From NCBI GenBank assembly GCA_017466375.1, contig JAFTUH010000013.1:1-44616 (forward strand): a stretch of DNA of 44,616 nucleotides. Reading direction: 5' to 3'. A program made the position numbers and the translations under genes. The notes under the pieces were generated by a model. That model was given only the letters and a program-made list of their open reading frames with translations. It did not search any database and was not told where the DNA came from. Shown one piece after another: positions 11,137 through 18,367 of the stretch (within the stretch, counting starts at the first letter, position 1; each line of letters opens with the position of its first letter). The stretch comes from Clostridia bacterium (GTDB taxonomy: Bacteria > Bacillota > Clostridia > Oscillospirales > CAG-272).

Positions 11137-11916
11137 ATGGAAACAAAGAGAAATCTCAAATACTTCACCGCGAAAGGACTGTCGCCTCTTACGATTGCCG
11201 GTTGGATTGTGATCGCGATCGGCGTGATACTGTTTGCTTTGCCCGGCGTGAAAATGTACGGAGTTATCGGCATTATTGTAGGTATCGGTGCGCTGATCTT
11301 TTCCGGCAGCGGCAAGGCAAGCGGTGACGATATCGAATATCAGGCCGGCGAAAAGATTAAGGATATGATCGAGTACGGTATGAAGCGCTTCGAGCTGTTC
11401 GAGAAGCACCTCAAGTACCTCCAGCCGCTGACGCTTCGCGGATACGAGTTCAACGATCAGGTCTACTACAAGAAGGGTTCCGACGGAAAGAACCGTACGA
11501 GCGTGTATTCTGCCGCTGTTCTGTTCTTCACGGGTGAGCGTATCAACATTCACCACAAGCATTTCTCTTTCGTTGATGAGACGGTCGACGAGGAGCTCGG
11601 CGGATCGTACAAGTATATCGACCTCGACCATGCGGAGGTGCAGTCCTTCCCGTTCGAGCGTCAGATCGGCAACCGCCTCTACAAGTTTACCGACTATCAT
11701 TTCGTGCTGTTCGGCAAAGACGGCAAGGAAGTGTTCAACATTTCCGTTGAATACGGCGCAGATATCGACAAGGCTTGCTCCGATATCAACCGTATCATCG
11801 ACATCCGTACCAAGGCATACTACGAGAAGCTCGCGCGCGTTGAGGCAGACCGCAAGGCAAGACTTGAGGAAGCCGCAGCGGCTGAGGCTGCCGCTGCTGA
11901 AACAGCAAACGCATAA
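11137..11916 (+). CDS. membrane protein of unknown function
   Basis: Not recognised. The 259-residue product has two adjacent hydrophobic segments (residues ~17-36 and ~40-56) that form a membrane hairpin, then a ~150-residue soluble domain rich in aromatic and charged residues (RINIHHKHFSFVDETVDEE, YHFVLFGKDGKEVFNISVEY). It ends in an Ala/Glu-rich helix with RVEADRKARLEEAAAAEAA. The soluble part alternates beta-strand-like stretches in a manner resembling a PH-like or YcxB-like fold, but this is only an impression. It has its own promoter and terminator and is monocistronic. GGAG lies upstream of the ATG. Confidence 0.75.
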   Translation: METKRNLKYFTAKGLSPLTIAGWIVIAIGVILFALPGVKMYGVIGIIVGIGALIFSGSGKASGDDIEYQAGEKIKDMIEYGMKRFELFEKHLKYLQPLTLRGYEFNDQVYYKKGSDGKNRTSVYSAAVLFFTGERINIHHKHFSFVDETVDEELGGSYKYIDLDHAEVQSFPFERQIGNRLYKFTDYHFVLFGKDGKEVFNISVEYGADIDKACSDINRIIDIRTKAYYEKLARVEADRKARLEEAAAAEAAAAETANA

Positions 11917-11923
11917 TGATTCA

Positions 11924-11955
11924 GGAGATGTGCGAAAGCACGTCTCCTTTTTTTG
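11924..11955 (+). terminator. terminator of the membrane protein gene
   Basis: A 10-bp stem GGAGATGTGC / GCACGTCTCC with a GAAA tetraloop and one wobble, followed by eight T residues. Confidence 0.88.
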
Positions 11956-12107
11956 CGTCGATTTAAGACAATTGTCGAGAATGAAACCCTTTCCCCGTGC
12001 AGTATATGCGGGGAGGGGGATTTGTATGAGAGTACGGTGCGCGGTCTGCGTGTGATTTGGCAGTCGCCGAAAATCCACCGACTATCCCGTGAAAGCGATC
12101 CAACAGG

Positions 12108-12137
12108 AAAAGGCAGAGACGACAGTCTCTGCCTTTT
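12108..12137 (-). terminator. terminator of the XRE regulator gene (bidirectional)
   Basis: A perfect 13-bp stem, AAAAGGCAGAGAC / GTCTCTGCCTTTT, with loop GACA. It sits 3 bp beyond the stop codon of the minus-strand regulator and could work in both directions. Confidence 0.85.
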
Positions 12138-12140
12138 GTG

Positions 12141-13247
12141 TTATTTGGCGGTTTCGGAGAGCTTTCGGACAATATCCCGGAAGCGATCGGTGCTTCGGAT
12201 GCTGTCATACCGCTTGTGCTTCAAATGCTCCAGCATATAAAAGCTCTGCGTGTGCTCCGTTAGCTCGTGAAAATCCTTGCTGATTTCGGGATAGACAAGC
12301 TGATCGACCAAGAGCGAGGTGTAGTGTTTGCCGCGATCCTCAAAATACGCTTTGTCGTATGCGAGGGTATGCGTGCACATTTTTTCAAGGGAGGCAAGGG
12401 CGTCCTCCTCTCTGCCGAGCGAGATTTCGTACGTGGAGATGAGCCAGTGGTTCTGTGAAAGCCGGCAGTGATGAAACAGCAGATCTTCTCCGTATATCAT
12501 ACGGTACAGCGCGCCGGATGTCTTCAGAATCTCAATCTTTCTCTCCCATGTGGAGCGATCGTTCGGGAGATCCTCATGCAGTGCCAGCCGCTCAATCGCC
12601 GTGCCCAGACTATCTGTCAGCTTGTCGATTTCATCCTGAATGTACCACTGCGTGTTTCCGTCACCGATACCGCTGGACAGCGCAAGTTCCCGGCGGTATT
12701 TCATCGGCGTGAGAAGGTTTGCCGCCTCACGTGCTTTCTCTGCGCGGTTCGTTTTGCTGTAAATCGCAATCAACGTTGTGATCACATCATAGCGGATGCT
12801 CTCGTCACTGCAATCGCCGATCACCGAACGGCAGAGTGTCTCCGCCTCCGTAAGGAGTGCATCGTCTTTCGTTTCCTCCCACAAGATGTAGAGAGACGTG
12901 GCGAGATCCGCTTTGATTTCCGCATCATTGGGAAAGCGTGCATGGGCATTTCTGGAAAAGGATACTTGCTTCTCCGCGGTGCCGACTTCCGAAAGGCGTG
13001 CCATCTCTTTTTTGATATTTGAAAGTTCTTCTTCTCTCTCGGACAGCTTATACCCGAGCAGCTCATCCGTGCTGACGGAAAAGAAATCGGCAAGGGCGGG
13101 TAGCAGCTCGATGTCAGGGTATCCGCTTTCCGATTCCCAACGGGAGATCGCCTGCGGTGTCACGCCAAGGGCTGTGGCAAGTGTTTCCTGCGTAATACTG
13201 TTTTCTAAACGCAATTTTTTGATAATCGCGCCGATTTTGATAATCAT
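12141..13247 (-). CDS. XRE-family transcriptional regulator with TPR-like C-terminal region
   Basis: A 368-residue DNA-binding protein. Residues ~5-66 form a Cro/C1 helix-turn-helix (ITQETLATALGVTPQAISRWE). The rest is helical, with spaced Leu/Ala patterns suggesting TPR-like repeats, the layout of regulators that sense a peptide or partner protein. The ATG follows GGAGG. It is divergent from the four-gene operon starting at 13489, and both promoters carry a CGAATCA half-site, so it probably regulates itself and that operon. A perfect palindrome, GTAAGCTTAC, lies between its -10 and its start. The ligand is unknown. Confidence 0.85.
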   Translation of the reverse strand: MIIKIGAIIKKLRLENSITQETLATALGVTPQAISRWESESGYPDIELLPALADFFSVSTDELLGYKLSEREEELSNIKKEMARLSEVGTAEKQVSFSRNAHARFPNDAEIKADLATSLYILWEETKDDALLTEAETLCRSVIGDCSDESIRYDVITTLIAIYSKTNRAEKAREAANLLTPMKYRRELALSSGIGDGNTQWYIQDEIDKLTDSLGTAIERLALHEDLPNDRSTWERKIEILKTSGALYRMIYGEDLLFHHCRLSQNHWLISTYEISLGREEDALASLEKMCTHTLAYDKAYFEDRGKHYTSLLVDQLVYPEISKDFHELTEHTQSFYMLEHLKHKRYDSIRSTDRFRDIVRKLSETAK

Positions 13248-13271
13248 ACCGTACCTCCAAAATGGAATTTT

Positions 13272-13281
13272 GTAAGCTTAC
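13272..13281. promoter_or_regulatory. candidate operator palindrome in the regulator leader
   Basis: The perfect 10-bp palindrome GTAAGCTTAC lies between the -10 box and the ribosome site of the minus-strand XRE gene, a position suited to autorepression. Confidence 0.35.
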
Positions 13282-13287
13282 TGTTTT

Positions 13288-13315
13288 ATTATATCATAAT
13301 CGGCGGGCGAATCAA
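13288..13315 (-). promoter_or_regulatory. promoter of the XRE regulator gene
   Basis: Minus strand TTGATT, a 16-nt spacer and TATAAT. The -35 box lies within the sequence CGAATCAATGATCAATTCG, which contains the same CGAATCA half-site as the divergent promoter. Confidence 0.7.
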
Positions 13316-13400
13316 TGATCAATTCGTTGTTGCGGATGTAAAGGGACGGTTTATAGATCCGGCTCTTTCGCTCTACCATTGGTGGAATGATTAGAAATCT

Positions 13401-13432
13401 GTCGAATCAGTCTTGACAGAAAGTGATTCGAC
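13401..13432. promoter_or_regulatory. 9-bp inverted repeat over the -35 of the divergent operon
   Basis: GTCGAATCA (13401-13409) and TGATTCGAC (13424-13432) form a perfect 9-bp inverted repeat with a 14-nt spacer centred on the TTGACA box. This is the placement of a repressor operator. The likely binder is the adjacent XRE regulator or the ArsR-type protein encoded in the operon. Confidence 0.6.
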
Positions 13433-13441
13433 GTGTATCAT
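13413..13441 (+). promoter_or_regulatory. promoter of the four-gene unknown operon
   Basis: TTGACA, a 17-nt spacer and TATCAT, 48 bp before the first start codon; overlapped by the inverted repeat at 13401-13432. Confidence 0.75.
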
Positions 13442-13488
13442 ATAAGTGTGATCACGAGAAAGAATGCCATGGCGGAAAGGAAACAGAG

Positions 13489-13995
13489 ATGACCTATTTG
13501 GAAATCGATCAAGCGATTGTGGATATCACGCGGCAGATGTGTGCCGAGTGCAAAGTTAGACTGGATGCGATCCCGAAGGAGAACGGTACGGAGCGAAAAG
13601 CGGTTCAACTGGAATACGGGATGTACACGTTCTGCGGAAATGCGGGTGTGCTGTTTAATACCGTTGGCAAGCGAGAAGACGGTCTCCGGAGGAGACAGAC
13701 TTTTTTGAAAAGGTATCTGTCCCGCTGTCCGGAGCTGCAAGGTTTGTACGAATCTCTTGGAGATGACGAAAAAATGCGCTTCCTTGCCGCATGGCAGGCG
13801 GAATTGTTCATCCGCGATCAGTGGCTGGATGCACAAACGGCAGATCTTGCCGCCGCCGAGACGGCAGGAGATGCAAAAAGCGTATTTGAACTGAAAATCA
13901 AAATCGGTGCGGTGCGGAATATGTTCGCCGCATGGGAAGCGTGGCGTGCGGAAAACGGTGTGTATCCGCATCTGTTTGAGGAGGGAAGTATATGA
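13489..13995 (+). CDS. unknown protein A of a tandem paralogous pair
   Basis: Not recognised. The 168-residue soluble protein appears mostly helical, with no signal peptide or membrane segment. The start at 13489 follows AAAGGAAA at ~7 nt and an in-frame ATG at 13423 lies inside the promoter -10 area, so it was rejected. Shared landmarks with the next gene occur in the same order: RLDA (24 here, 20 there), EY (42/41), a Gly after an aromatic run (50/51), LYE (86/92), DDEK (92/98) and a C-terminal Trp within acidic helix (149/154). This suggests tandem duplication and divergence. It ends in an ATGA overlap with protein B. Confidence 0.7.
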   Translation: MTYLEIDQAIVDITRQMCAECKVRLDAIPKENGTERKAVQLEYGMYTFCGNAGVLFNTVGKREDGLRRRQTFLKRYLSRCPELQGLYESLGDDEKMRFLAAWQAELFIRDQWLDAQTADLAAAETAGDAKSVFELKIKIGAVRNMFAAWEAWRAENGVYPHLFEEGSI

Positions 13996-14480
13996 GCGGT
14001 TCGGGATTTTATACGATTGCCATTCGCGCAATAAACGCGGAAACCGCACGGCTTGACGCCTTCTGTGAGGCGCTGGATAAGAATCCGACGGAGAAGAAAC
14101 AGCAGATCGTCGAGTACAAACGTGCAAAGTACAGATATGCCGGTGTGACGAATGTTTGGTGTGCGGTTTATAACGCATACAGAACGAGAGCGCGGAATGC
14201 CGCTACCCATTATCTGCCCAAGTGGGTGGATGCGGTATTTGTGCGTAATTCCGCGTACGTATCTTTGTATGAAAACGCGGCTGATGACGAAAAGCCGGAC
14301 TATGCGCTGTACTACGGTGCGTCAGCTCTTGCAGAGGAGAAGATCGCGGATCTTTCGGCAAAAATTCCCCTTGCTACCGACTGGGAGAGGGTCGAGCTTG
14401 AAGAACGGCTCGGCGGACTTCGCTTTGCCAAGTCATGCATGGACGAGGCGTGGGAGCAGCGGAAGGATGTGATCGGATGA
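13992..14480 (+). CDS. unknown protein B of a tandem paralogous pair
   Basis: Not recognised. A 162-residue helical, soluble protein whose order of conserved landmarks matches that of protein A, including LYENAADDEK against LYESLGDDEK. It is rich in Tyr, Trp and Arg in the middle (YRYAGVTNVWCAVYNAYRTR), which could indicate a nucleic-acid or partner-binding surface, but this is speculative. Its ATG overlaps the stop of protein A (ATGA) with GAGGGA upstream, and its own stop overlaps the next start in the same way. Together the pair may form a heterodimer. Confidence 0.7.
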   Translation: MSGSGFYTIAIRAINAETARLDAFCEALDKNPTEKKQQIVEYKRAKYRYAGVTNVWCAVYNAYRTRARNAATHYLPKWVDAVFVRNSAYVSLYENAADDEKPDYALYYGASALAEEKIADLSAKIPLATDWERVELEERLGGLRFAKSCMDEAWEQRKDVIG

Positions 14481-15013
14481 AAGAAAAACTGGCTTTGCTC
14501 AAGCTTCTTGCCGATGAAACGCGGCTGGAAATTCTGAACATCCTGCTCAAGGAAGATTCCTACGTCGAAAAGCTGGCGTGCGAGCTATCCCTGACACCGG
14601 CGACGGTTTGTTACCATCTCAAAAAGATGGAGTCGGCGGGCGTAGTCAACTGCTCGCGATCGCAGTTCTATATGATCTATTCTGTAAATCGGGCGATTTT
14701 TGATAAGCCGCTGTACGAGCTGATCAAAAAGGACGATGCCGTCGTGGATACGGAGGAGAAATACAAAAAAGAAGTGCTTTCGCACTTCTTCAGATACGGG
14801 AAACTCACGCATTTGCCCACGCAGAGAAGGAAACGGGAGATCGTGCTTTGTGAAATTGCGGGGCGGTTTGAGCCGGGACGGCGGTACACGGAAAAAGAGG
14901 TCAATGAAATCATTCACGCGATCCATGACGATCACTGCACCGTCCGCCGGGAAATGATCGCCTGCGGACTGATGGCGCGTGAAAGAGAGATGTACTGGAT
15001 ACTGCAAAAATGA
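14477..15013 (+). CDS. ArsR-type HTH regulator with C-terminal DUF2087 domain
   Basis: A 178-residue probable transcription factor. Residues ~1-75 form an ArsR-like winged helix (LLADETRLEILNILLKEDSY, then TPATVCYHLKKMESAGVV as recognition helix). Residues ~105-178 match DUF2087 (KLTHLPTQRRKREIVLCEIA ... RRYTEKEVNEIIHAIHDDHC), a small domain found on bacterial regulators. No metal-binding Cys pair of classical ArsR (ELCVCDL) is present, so the signal is unlikely to be a metal at that site. The start at 14477 overlaps the previous stop (ATGA) with GGAAGGA upstream; the longer frame from 14435 was rejected. Confidence 0.85.
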   Translation: MKEKLALLKLLADETRLEILNILLKEDSYVEKLACELSLTPATVCYHLKKMESAGVVNCSRSQFYMIYSVNRAIFDKPLYELIKKDDAVVDTEEKYKKEVLSHFFRYGKLTHLPTQRRKREIVLCEIAGRFEPGRRYTEKEVNEIIHAIHDDHCTVRREMIACGLMAREREMYWILQK

Positions 15014-15210
15014 ATCGGATTACAATTTCGGAAAAGATACGGCACTACCGCCGTGAGCGCGGTCTGACGCAGAAGGAGTTCGGGGAGATTATCGGTGTCT
15101 CGCCGCAGGCAATTTCCAAATGGGAGCGGTGCGAGTGTTATCCGGATATCACCTTTCTGCCGGAGATTGCGAAACTACTGTCTTGTGATATAAACGATTT
15201 TTTTGGATGA
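15010..15210 (+). CDS. small XRE-family helix-turn-helix protein
   Basis: A 66-residue protein that is almost entirely a Cro/C1 HTH (GLTQKEFGEIIGVSPQAISKWERC), followed by the ITFLPEIAKLLSCDINDFFG tail typical of short XRE proteins. It overlaps the preceding gene by ATGA, completing three consecutive four-base overlaps. It probably binds DNA as a dimer and could antagonise or cooperate with the larger XRE protein encoded divergently. It is the last gene of the operon; a long stem-loop terminator follows. Confidence 0.85.
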   Translation: MNRITISEKIRHYRRERGLTQKEFGEIIGVSPQAISKWERCECYPDITFLPEIAKLLSCDINDFFG

Positions 15211-15277
15211 AATCGGATTGTATATTGGCGCGAGAGCCAAGGAGATGAGAGTGGGTGAATTTGCCGAAGGCAAAGAG

Positions 15278-15327
15278 GGAGGGAGAAGAAACTACGGCGT
15301 GTGAGTTGGTTCTTCTCCCTCCTTTAT
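15278..15327. terminator. long bidirectional terminator between the HTH operon and thiI
   Basis: A perfect 13-bp stem GGAGGGAGAAGAA / TTCTTCTCCCTCC with a 19-nt loop, followed by TTTATT on the plus strand. It lies between two convergent genes. Confidence 0.7.
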
Positions 15328-15333
15328 TCATTT

Positions 15334-16515
15334 TTACCCCTCAAACTGCGATACCACCATCGAGAATCGGCTTTCCCACGCCTCCTCGAGAAGGGTATCG
15401 TAATCGAGCTTTTCCTCCTGCGCGATCACCTTTTCAAGCACGGGCTGCGTCTTCGGATGGCGCGGCGTGAATACGGTGCAGCAGTCCTCGTACGGCAGAA
15501 TTGACGTCTCAAATGTGCCGATGTGCCGCGCCGTGCGCACGATCTCCTCTTTGTCCATGCCGATGCACGGGCGGAAGATCAGCCGGTCAGCCGCCGCTTC
15601 CGTTACGGTGAGTGCCGCCATTGTCTGGCTTGCGACCTGTCCGAGGCTCTCTCCCGTGATCAGTGCGGACGCACCGCACCGCTCCGCCATGCGGCAGGAA
15701 AGGCGCATCATAAAGCGGCGGAGCAGGAGCGTGAAGTAATCCTCCTCGCAGTTGTCGCGGATCGCTTCCTGAATCTTCGTCAGCGAGATGACGTGCATAC
15801 GGATCGGACCGCAGTATTCCGTCATGATCCGTGCAAGGGAGGCGACCTTCTCGCGCGCACGGTCACTTGTGTAAGGGATGCTTTCAAAATAGAGCGCGTC
15901 CAGCGCAAGACCGCGGCGCGCCATCATGTAGCCTGCCACCGGGCTGTCGATGCCGCCCGAGAGAAGCAGAAGTCCCCGTCCGCTTGAACCGAGCGGGACA
16001 CCGCCTGCACCGCGATCCTGTCCGGCATGGATGTACGCCGCCGTGTCGCGGATCTCCACGCGGACGGTTACGTCCGGATGATCCAGATCTACCTTCAGAT
16101 CGGGACGCATCGAGAGGATGACACCGCCGATCTCCGCGCCGATCTCGGGGGATTTCAGCGGGAATTTTTTATCGGAGCGCTTTGCCTCCGCGCGGAATCG
16201 CTTTGCGCCCGCAAGATACGGCGGCAGATATTCGCGTGCGACGCGGCAGATGTCCTCCATGGATTTTTCCGCGACGGCGGCACGGGATACGCCCACGAAG
16301 CCGAACACGTGCTTTGCCTGCTCGAACATCTCGTCCATGTCCTCAAAATCGGACAGCGGCGTGATGTACAGGGTGCTCTGAGCGGCGCGCACGTCAAATT
16401 TTCCGATGTGAGAAGCACGGCGGCGTACCTCGCGCAGCAGAATGCTCTCAAAGCGGGAGCGGTTTGCCCCCTTCAGAATGATTTCACCGTATTTGCAGAG
16501 AATGATTTCTTTCAT
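15334..16515 (-). CDS. thiI: tRNA 4-thiouridine synthase ThiI
   Basis: ThiI adenylates U8 of tRNA and inserts sulfur to give s4U; in some bacteria it also feeds thiazole synthesis. The 393 residues comprise an N-terminal ferredoxin-like region, a THUMP domain (residues ~60-165) and a PP-loop pyrophosphatase domain with LLLLSGGIDSPVAGYMMARR (185-200). There is no rhodanese extension, the usual Firmicutes form. PYEDCCTVFTPRHPKT near the end is a family motif. The ATG follows AAAGGA. The gene lies 5 bp after a winged-helix regulator gene, so the two are probably cotranscribed; the cysteine desulfurase often found upstream is absent here. Confidence 0.96.
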   Translation of the reverse strand: MKEIILCKYGEIILKGANRSRFESILLREVRRRASHIGKFDVRAAQSTLYITPLSDFEDMDEMFEQAKHVFGFVGVSRAAVAEKSMEDICRVAREYLPPYLAGAKRFRAEAKRSDKKFPLKSPEIGAEIGGVILSMRPDLKVDLDHPDVTVRVEIRDTAAYIHAGQDRGAGGVPLGSSGRGLLLLSGGIDSPVAGYMMARRGLALDALYFESIPYTSDRAREKVASLARIMTEYCGPIRMHVISLTKIQEAIRDNCEEDYFTLLLRRFMMRLSCRMAERCGASALITGESLGQVASQTMAALTVTEAAADRLIFRPCIGMDKEEIVRTARHIGTFETSILPYEDCCTVFTPRHPKTQPVLEKVIAQEEKLDYDTLLEEAWESRFSMVVSQFEG

Positions 16516-16520
16516 ATTCG

Positions 16521-17189
16521 TTATCCTTTATCTGAATGATCTGTTTGCAGAACGAGTGCGAATCCGCCGTCACGGTCAGGCAGAATCGCGCGGTAGGCGG
16601 GCAGGGCGGCGAGTTTTTTGCGCAGATACGTCACATATACGCGTACCGAATCGGAACCGTGGCGGGAGAACGCTTCCTCCAGCCGGGAGCGCTTTGCCGC
16701 GTGCGGATACGCTTCCGTCAGCGCCGTGAGGATTTTCTCCTCGCAGGGAGTGAGCGCAACGCGCGTACTTCCGCTGACGGCGAAACCGCCCTCCACACGG
16801 ATTCTCTCCGGGTGTGCGGTCGGAACATCCGTCGGGGAGTTTGTGCGTGCATGATCGGAGCACAGCGCGGAAACGGCACGTCGGAACTGTGCAAAGGACA
16901 GCGGCAGGGACAGCGTGAGCGATGGTGTCGGTGTCCATTCCGGCATCGCGCCGCTTTTTGTGAAAAGAATCACGGCGGCGCCCGATTCGGCGTGTGCCTC
17001 TTTGGCGGCGGCGATGGCATCTGTATCCTCTCCGTCGCAGATGATCAGCCGTGCGGGGACACCCTCGCAGGCTTGTCCGCTGACGCCGCAGAGGATCGCC
17101 GCGGTCTGTGCCCATTTCGCCCGTTCGGGGAAGAGAAGTACCTCGCCCTCCGAAAAAGCGGCGGCGCATGAAAAAAGATTTGTCGTCAT
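16521..17189 (-). CDS. atypical response-regulator-like protein with OmpR/PhoB-type winged helix
   Basis: A 222-residue probable transcription factor. The C-terminal ~95 residues form an OmpR/PhoB winged helix (VALTPCEEKILTALTEAYPH, SDSVRVYVTYLRKKLAALPA, then YRAILPDRDGGFAL for the wing). The N-terminal ~110 residues resemble a degenerate receiver: RLIICDGED could hold the Asp, but the conserved Lys-Pro near the end is replaced (LSLPLSFAQF). It may therefore work without phosphorylation. It sits upstream of thiI in the same direction and divergently from the PiT phosphate permease. Regulation of either neighbour is an inference. Confidence 0.75.
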   Translation of the reverse strand: MTTNLFSCAAAFSEGEVLLFPERAKWAQTAAILCGVSGQACEGVPARLIICDGEDTDAIAAAKEAHAESGAAVILFTKSGAMPEWTPTPSLTLSLPLSFAQFRRAVSALCSDHARTNSPTDVPTAHPERIRVEGGFAVSGSTRVALTPCEEKILTALTEAYPHAAKRSRLEEAFSRHGSDSVRVYVTYLRKKLAALPAYRAILPDRDGGFALVLQTDHSDKG

Positions 17190-17223
17190 CCGTCATACCT
17201 GTCCTGTCCGAATCCATATGTAT

Positions 17224-17252
17224 ATGATACCAAGTTCCCGCCGTTTTGTCAA
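17224..17252 (-). promoter_or_regulatory. promoter of the regulator-thiI unit
   Basis: Minus strand TTGACA, a 17-nt spacer and TATCAT, 35 bp before the regulator ATG, in the intergenic region divergent with the PiT gene. Confidence 0.75.
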
Positions 17253-17289
17253 TCGGATGACAGGATTTTTGACGGGTGAGGGAGGATTT

Positions 17290-18222
17290 ATGCCGATTTT
17301 TCTTTTGCTTGCGGTCACTGCGCTGATTTTTCTGAACGGAGCGACCGATGCTTCCAATGCGATCGCCGCCGCGGTGTCCTCGGGTGCGCTGAGTATGCGC
17401 CATGCTGCGATTCTGTCGGCGATTGGCAACGCGCTCGGCGGCGTTTGCGCCGCTCTCTTTTTCGGCAGGATCGGGGAATCGGTTGAGTCGGCGGCGGATT
17501 TCGGCTCTTTTGGCGCGGTAGGTGTGCTTGCCTCTCTGCTCGCCACGGTGACATTTACGGCGATCGCATGGCGGATGCGCCTGCCGACGAGTGAGAGCCA
17601 CGCACTTTTAGCCGCTGCCGCAGGAGTGCGCGCCGTTCTCGACGGGGACGGGATTCTCACTGCGATTGCGCCGTCGCTTCTCTGGATGACGCTGTGCACG
17701 GTCGGCGGATTCGGTGCGGGCGTGCTTTTTGCGCACTGTATGCCGCGCACGATGCGGACGCGTACCGTTCGCCGATGGCAGATCGTTTCTGCAGGCGCGG
17801 CATCCTTTTTCCACGGGGTACAGGATCTGCCGAAGTTTCTCGCGCTCCTCGCCGTGGCAGGCGTGTCCGATTCGCGTCCTCTGTGGATGGCGGCGGTCGG
17901 CGTGATGGCGCTCGGCACCTTGCTCGGCGGCAGACGGATGACGGAGGCGGTTGGAACGGAGCTTGCCGATCTGACACCGTGCGGTGCGCTTGCCTCCGAT
18001 TTTGCTGCCGCCGGTACGCTTTTCCTCCTTAGCATGGGCGGTGTGCCTGCCTCTACCACGCACGCAAAAACGGCGGCGGTTGCCGCTGCGGCACTCCGTG
18101 TGGACGGATGCTCTCTCCATAAGCGGCAACTCGGTCGGTTCATCCTCGCGTGGATCGTTACGTTTCCCGTGTGCGCCGCATTGGGGGCCGCCTTCGCCCG
18201 TGGTGTCCTCTTTGCATTTTAG
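17290..18222 (+). CDS. PiT-family inorganic phosphate permease
   Basis: A 310-residue integral membrane protein of the PiT family, which takes up metal-phosphate by cation symport. Both halves of the family signature are visible: near the N-terminus NGATDASNAIAAAVSSGALS and near the C-terminus GVPASTTHAKTAAVAAAALR, the inverted-repeat halves of the transporter. About eight to ten hydrophobic segments cover the sequence. The ATG at 17290 follows GGGAGG at 4-5 nt; the open frame extends upstream but through the divergent gene and promoter, so it was not used. The stop is TAG. It may be controlled with the divergent PhoB-like protein. Confidence 0.9.
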   Translation: MPIFLLLAVTALIFLNGATDASNAIAAAVSSGALSMRHAAILSAIGNALGGVCAALFFGRIGESVESAADFGSFGAVGVLASLLATVTFTAIAWRMRLPTSESHALLAAAAGVRAVLDGDGILTAIAPSLLWMTLCTVGGFGAGVLFAHCMPRTMRTRTVRRWQIVSAGAASFFHGVQDLPKFLALLAVAGVSDSRPLWMAAVGVMALGTLLGGRRMTEAVGTELADLTPCGALASDFAAAGTLFLLSMGGVPASTTHAKTAAVAAAALRVDGCSLHKRQLGRFILAWIVTFPVCAALGAAFARGVLFAF

Positions 18223-18251
18223 CATAATTTTGCAGGAAAGAAAAAATTATG
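18223..18251 (+). terminator. weak A+T-rich stem-loop after the PiT gene
   Basis: CATAATTTT / AAAATTATG (9-bp perfect stem) begins directly after the TAG stop. It has no downstream U-tract and may be only a weak terminator or a 3'-end stabiliser. Confidence 0.4.
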
Positions 18252-18269
18252 ATCGTTTGGCAATTTGTA

Positions 18270-18298
18270 TTGACACGGCGGAAATCGTGTGCTATAAT
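18270..18298 (+). promoter_or_regulatory. consensus promoter of the GH109-like gene
   Basis: TTGACA, a 17-nt spacer and TATAAT: a perfect sigma-A match about 70 bp before the start codon. Confidence 0.85.
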
Positions 18299-18367
18299 TA
18301 CGTTGATGAGGCCGGTTTGACAGAATGCCGGTTTCAAAATATCGTAAAAAATGGGGATTAAATCGTT

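Noticed and set aside
11953-12240. 95-codon frame with a CSICGEG zinc-ribbon-like start
   Set aside because: It has only one Cys pair, starts without ATG in a poor context and runs through the terminator into the antisense of the XRE regulator.
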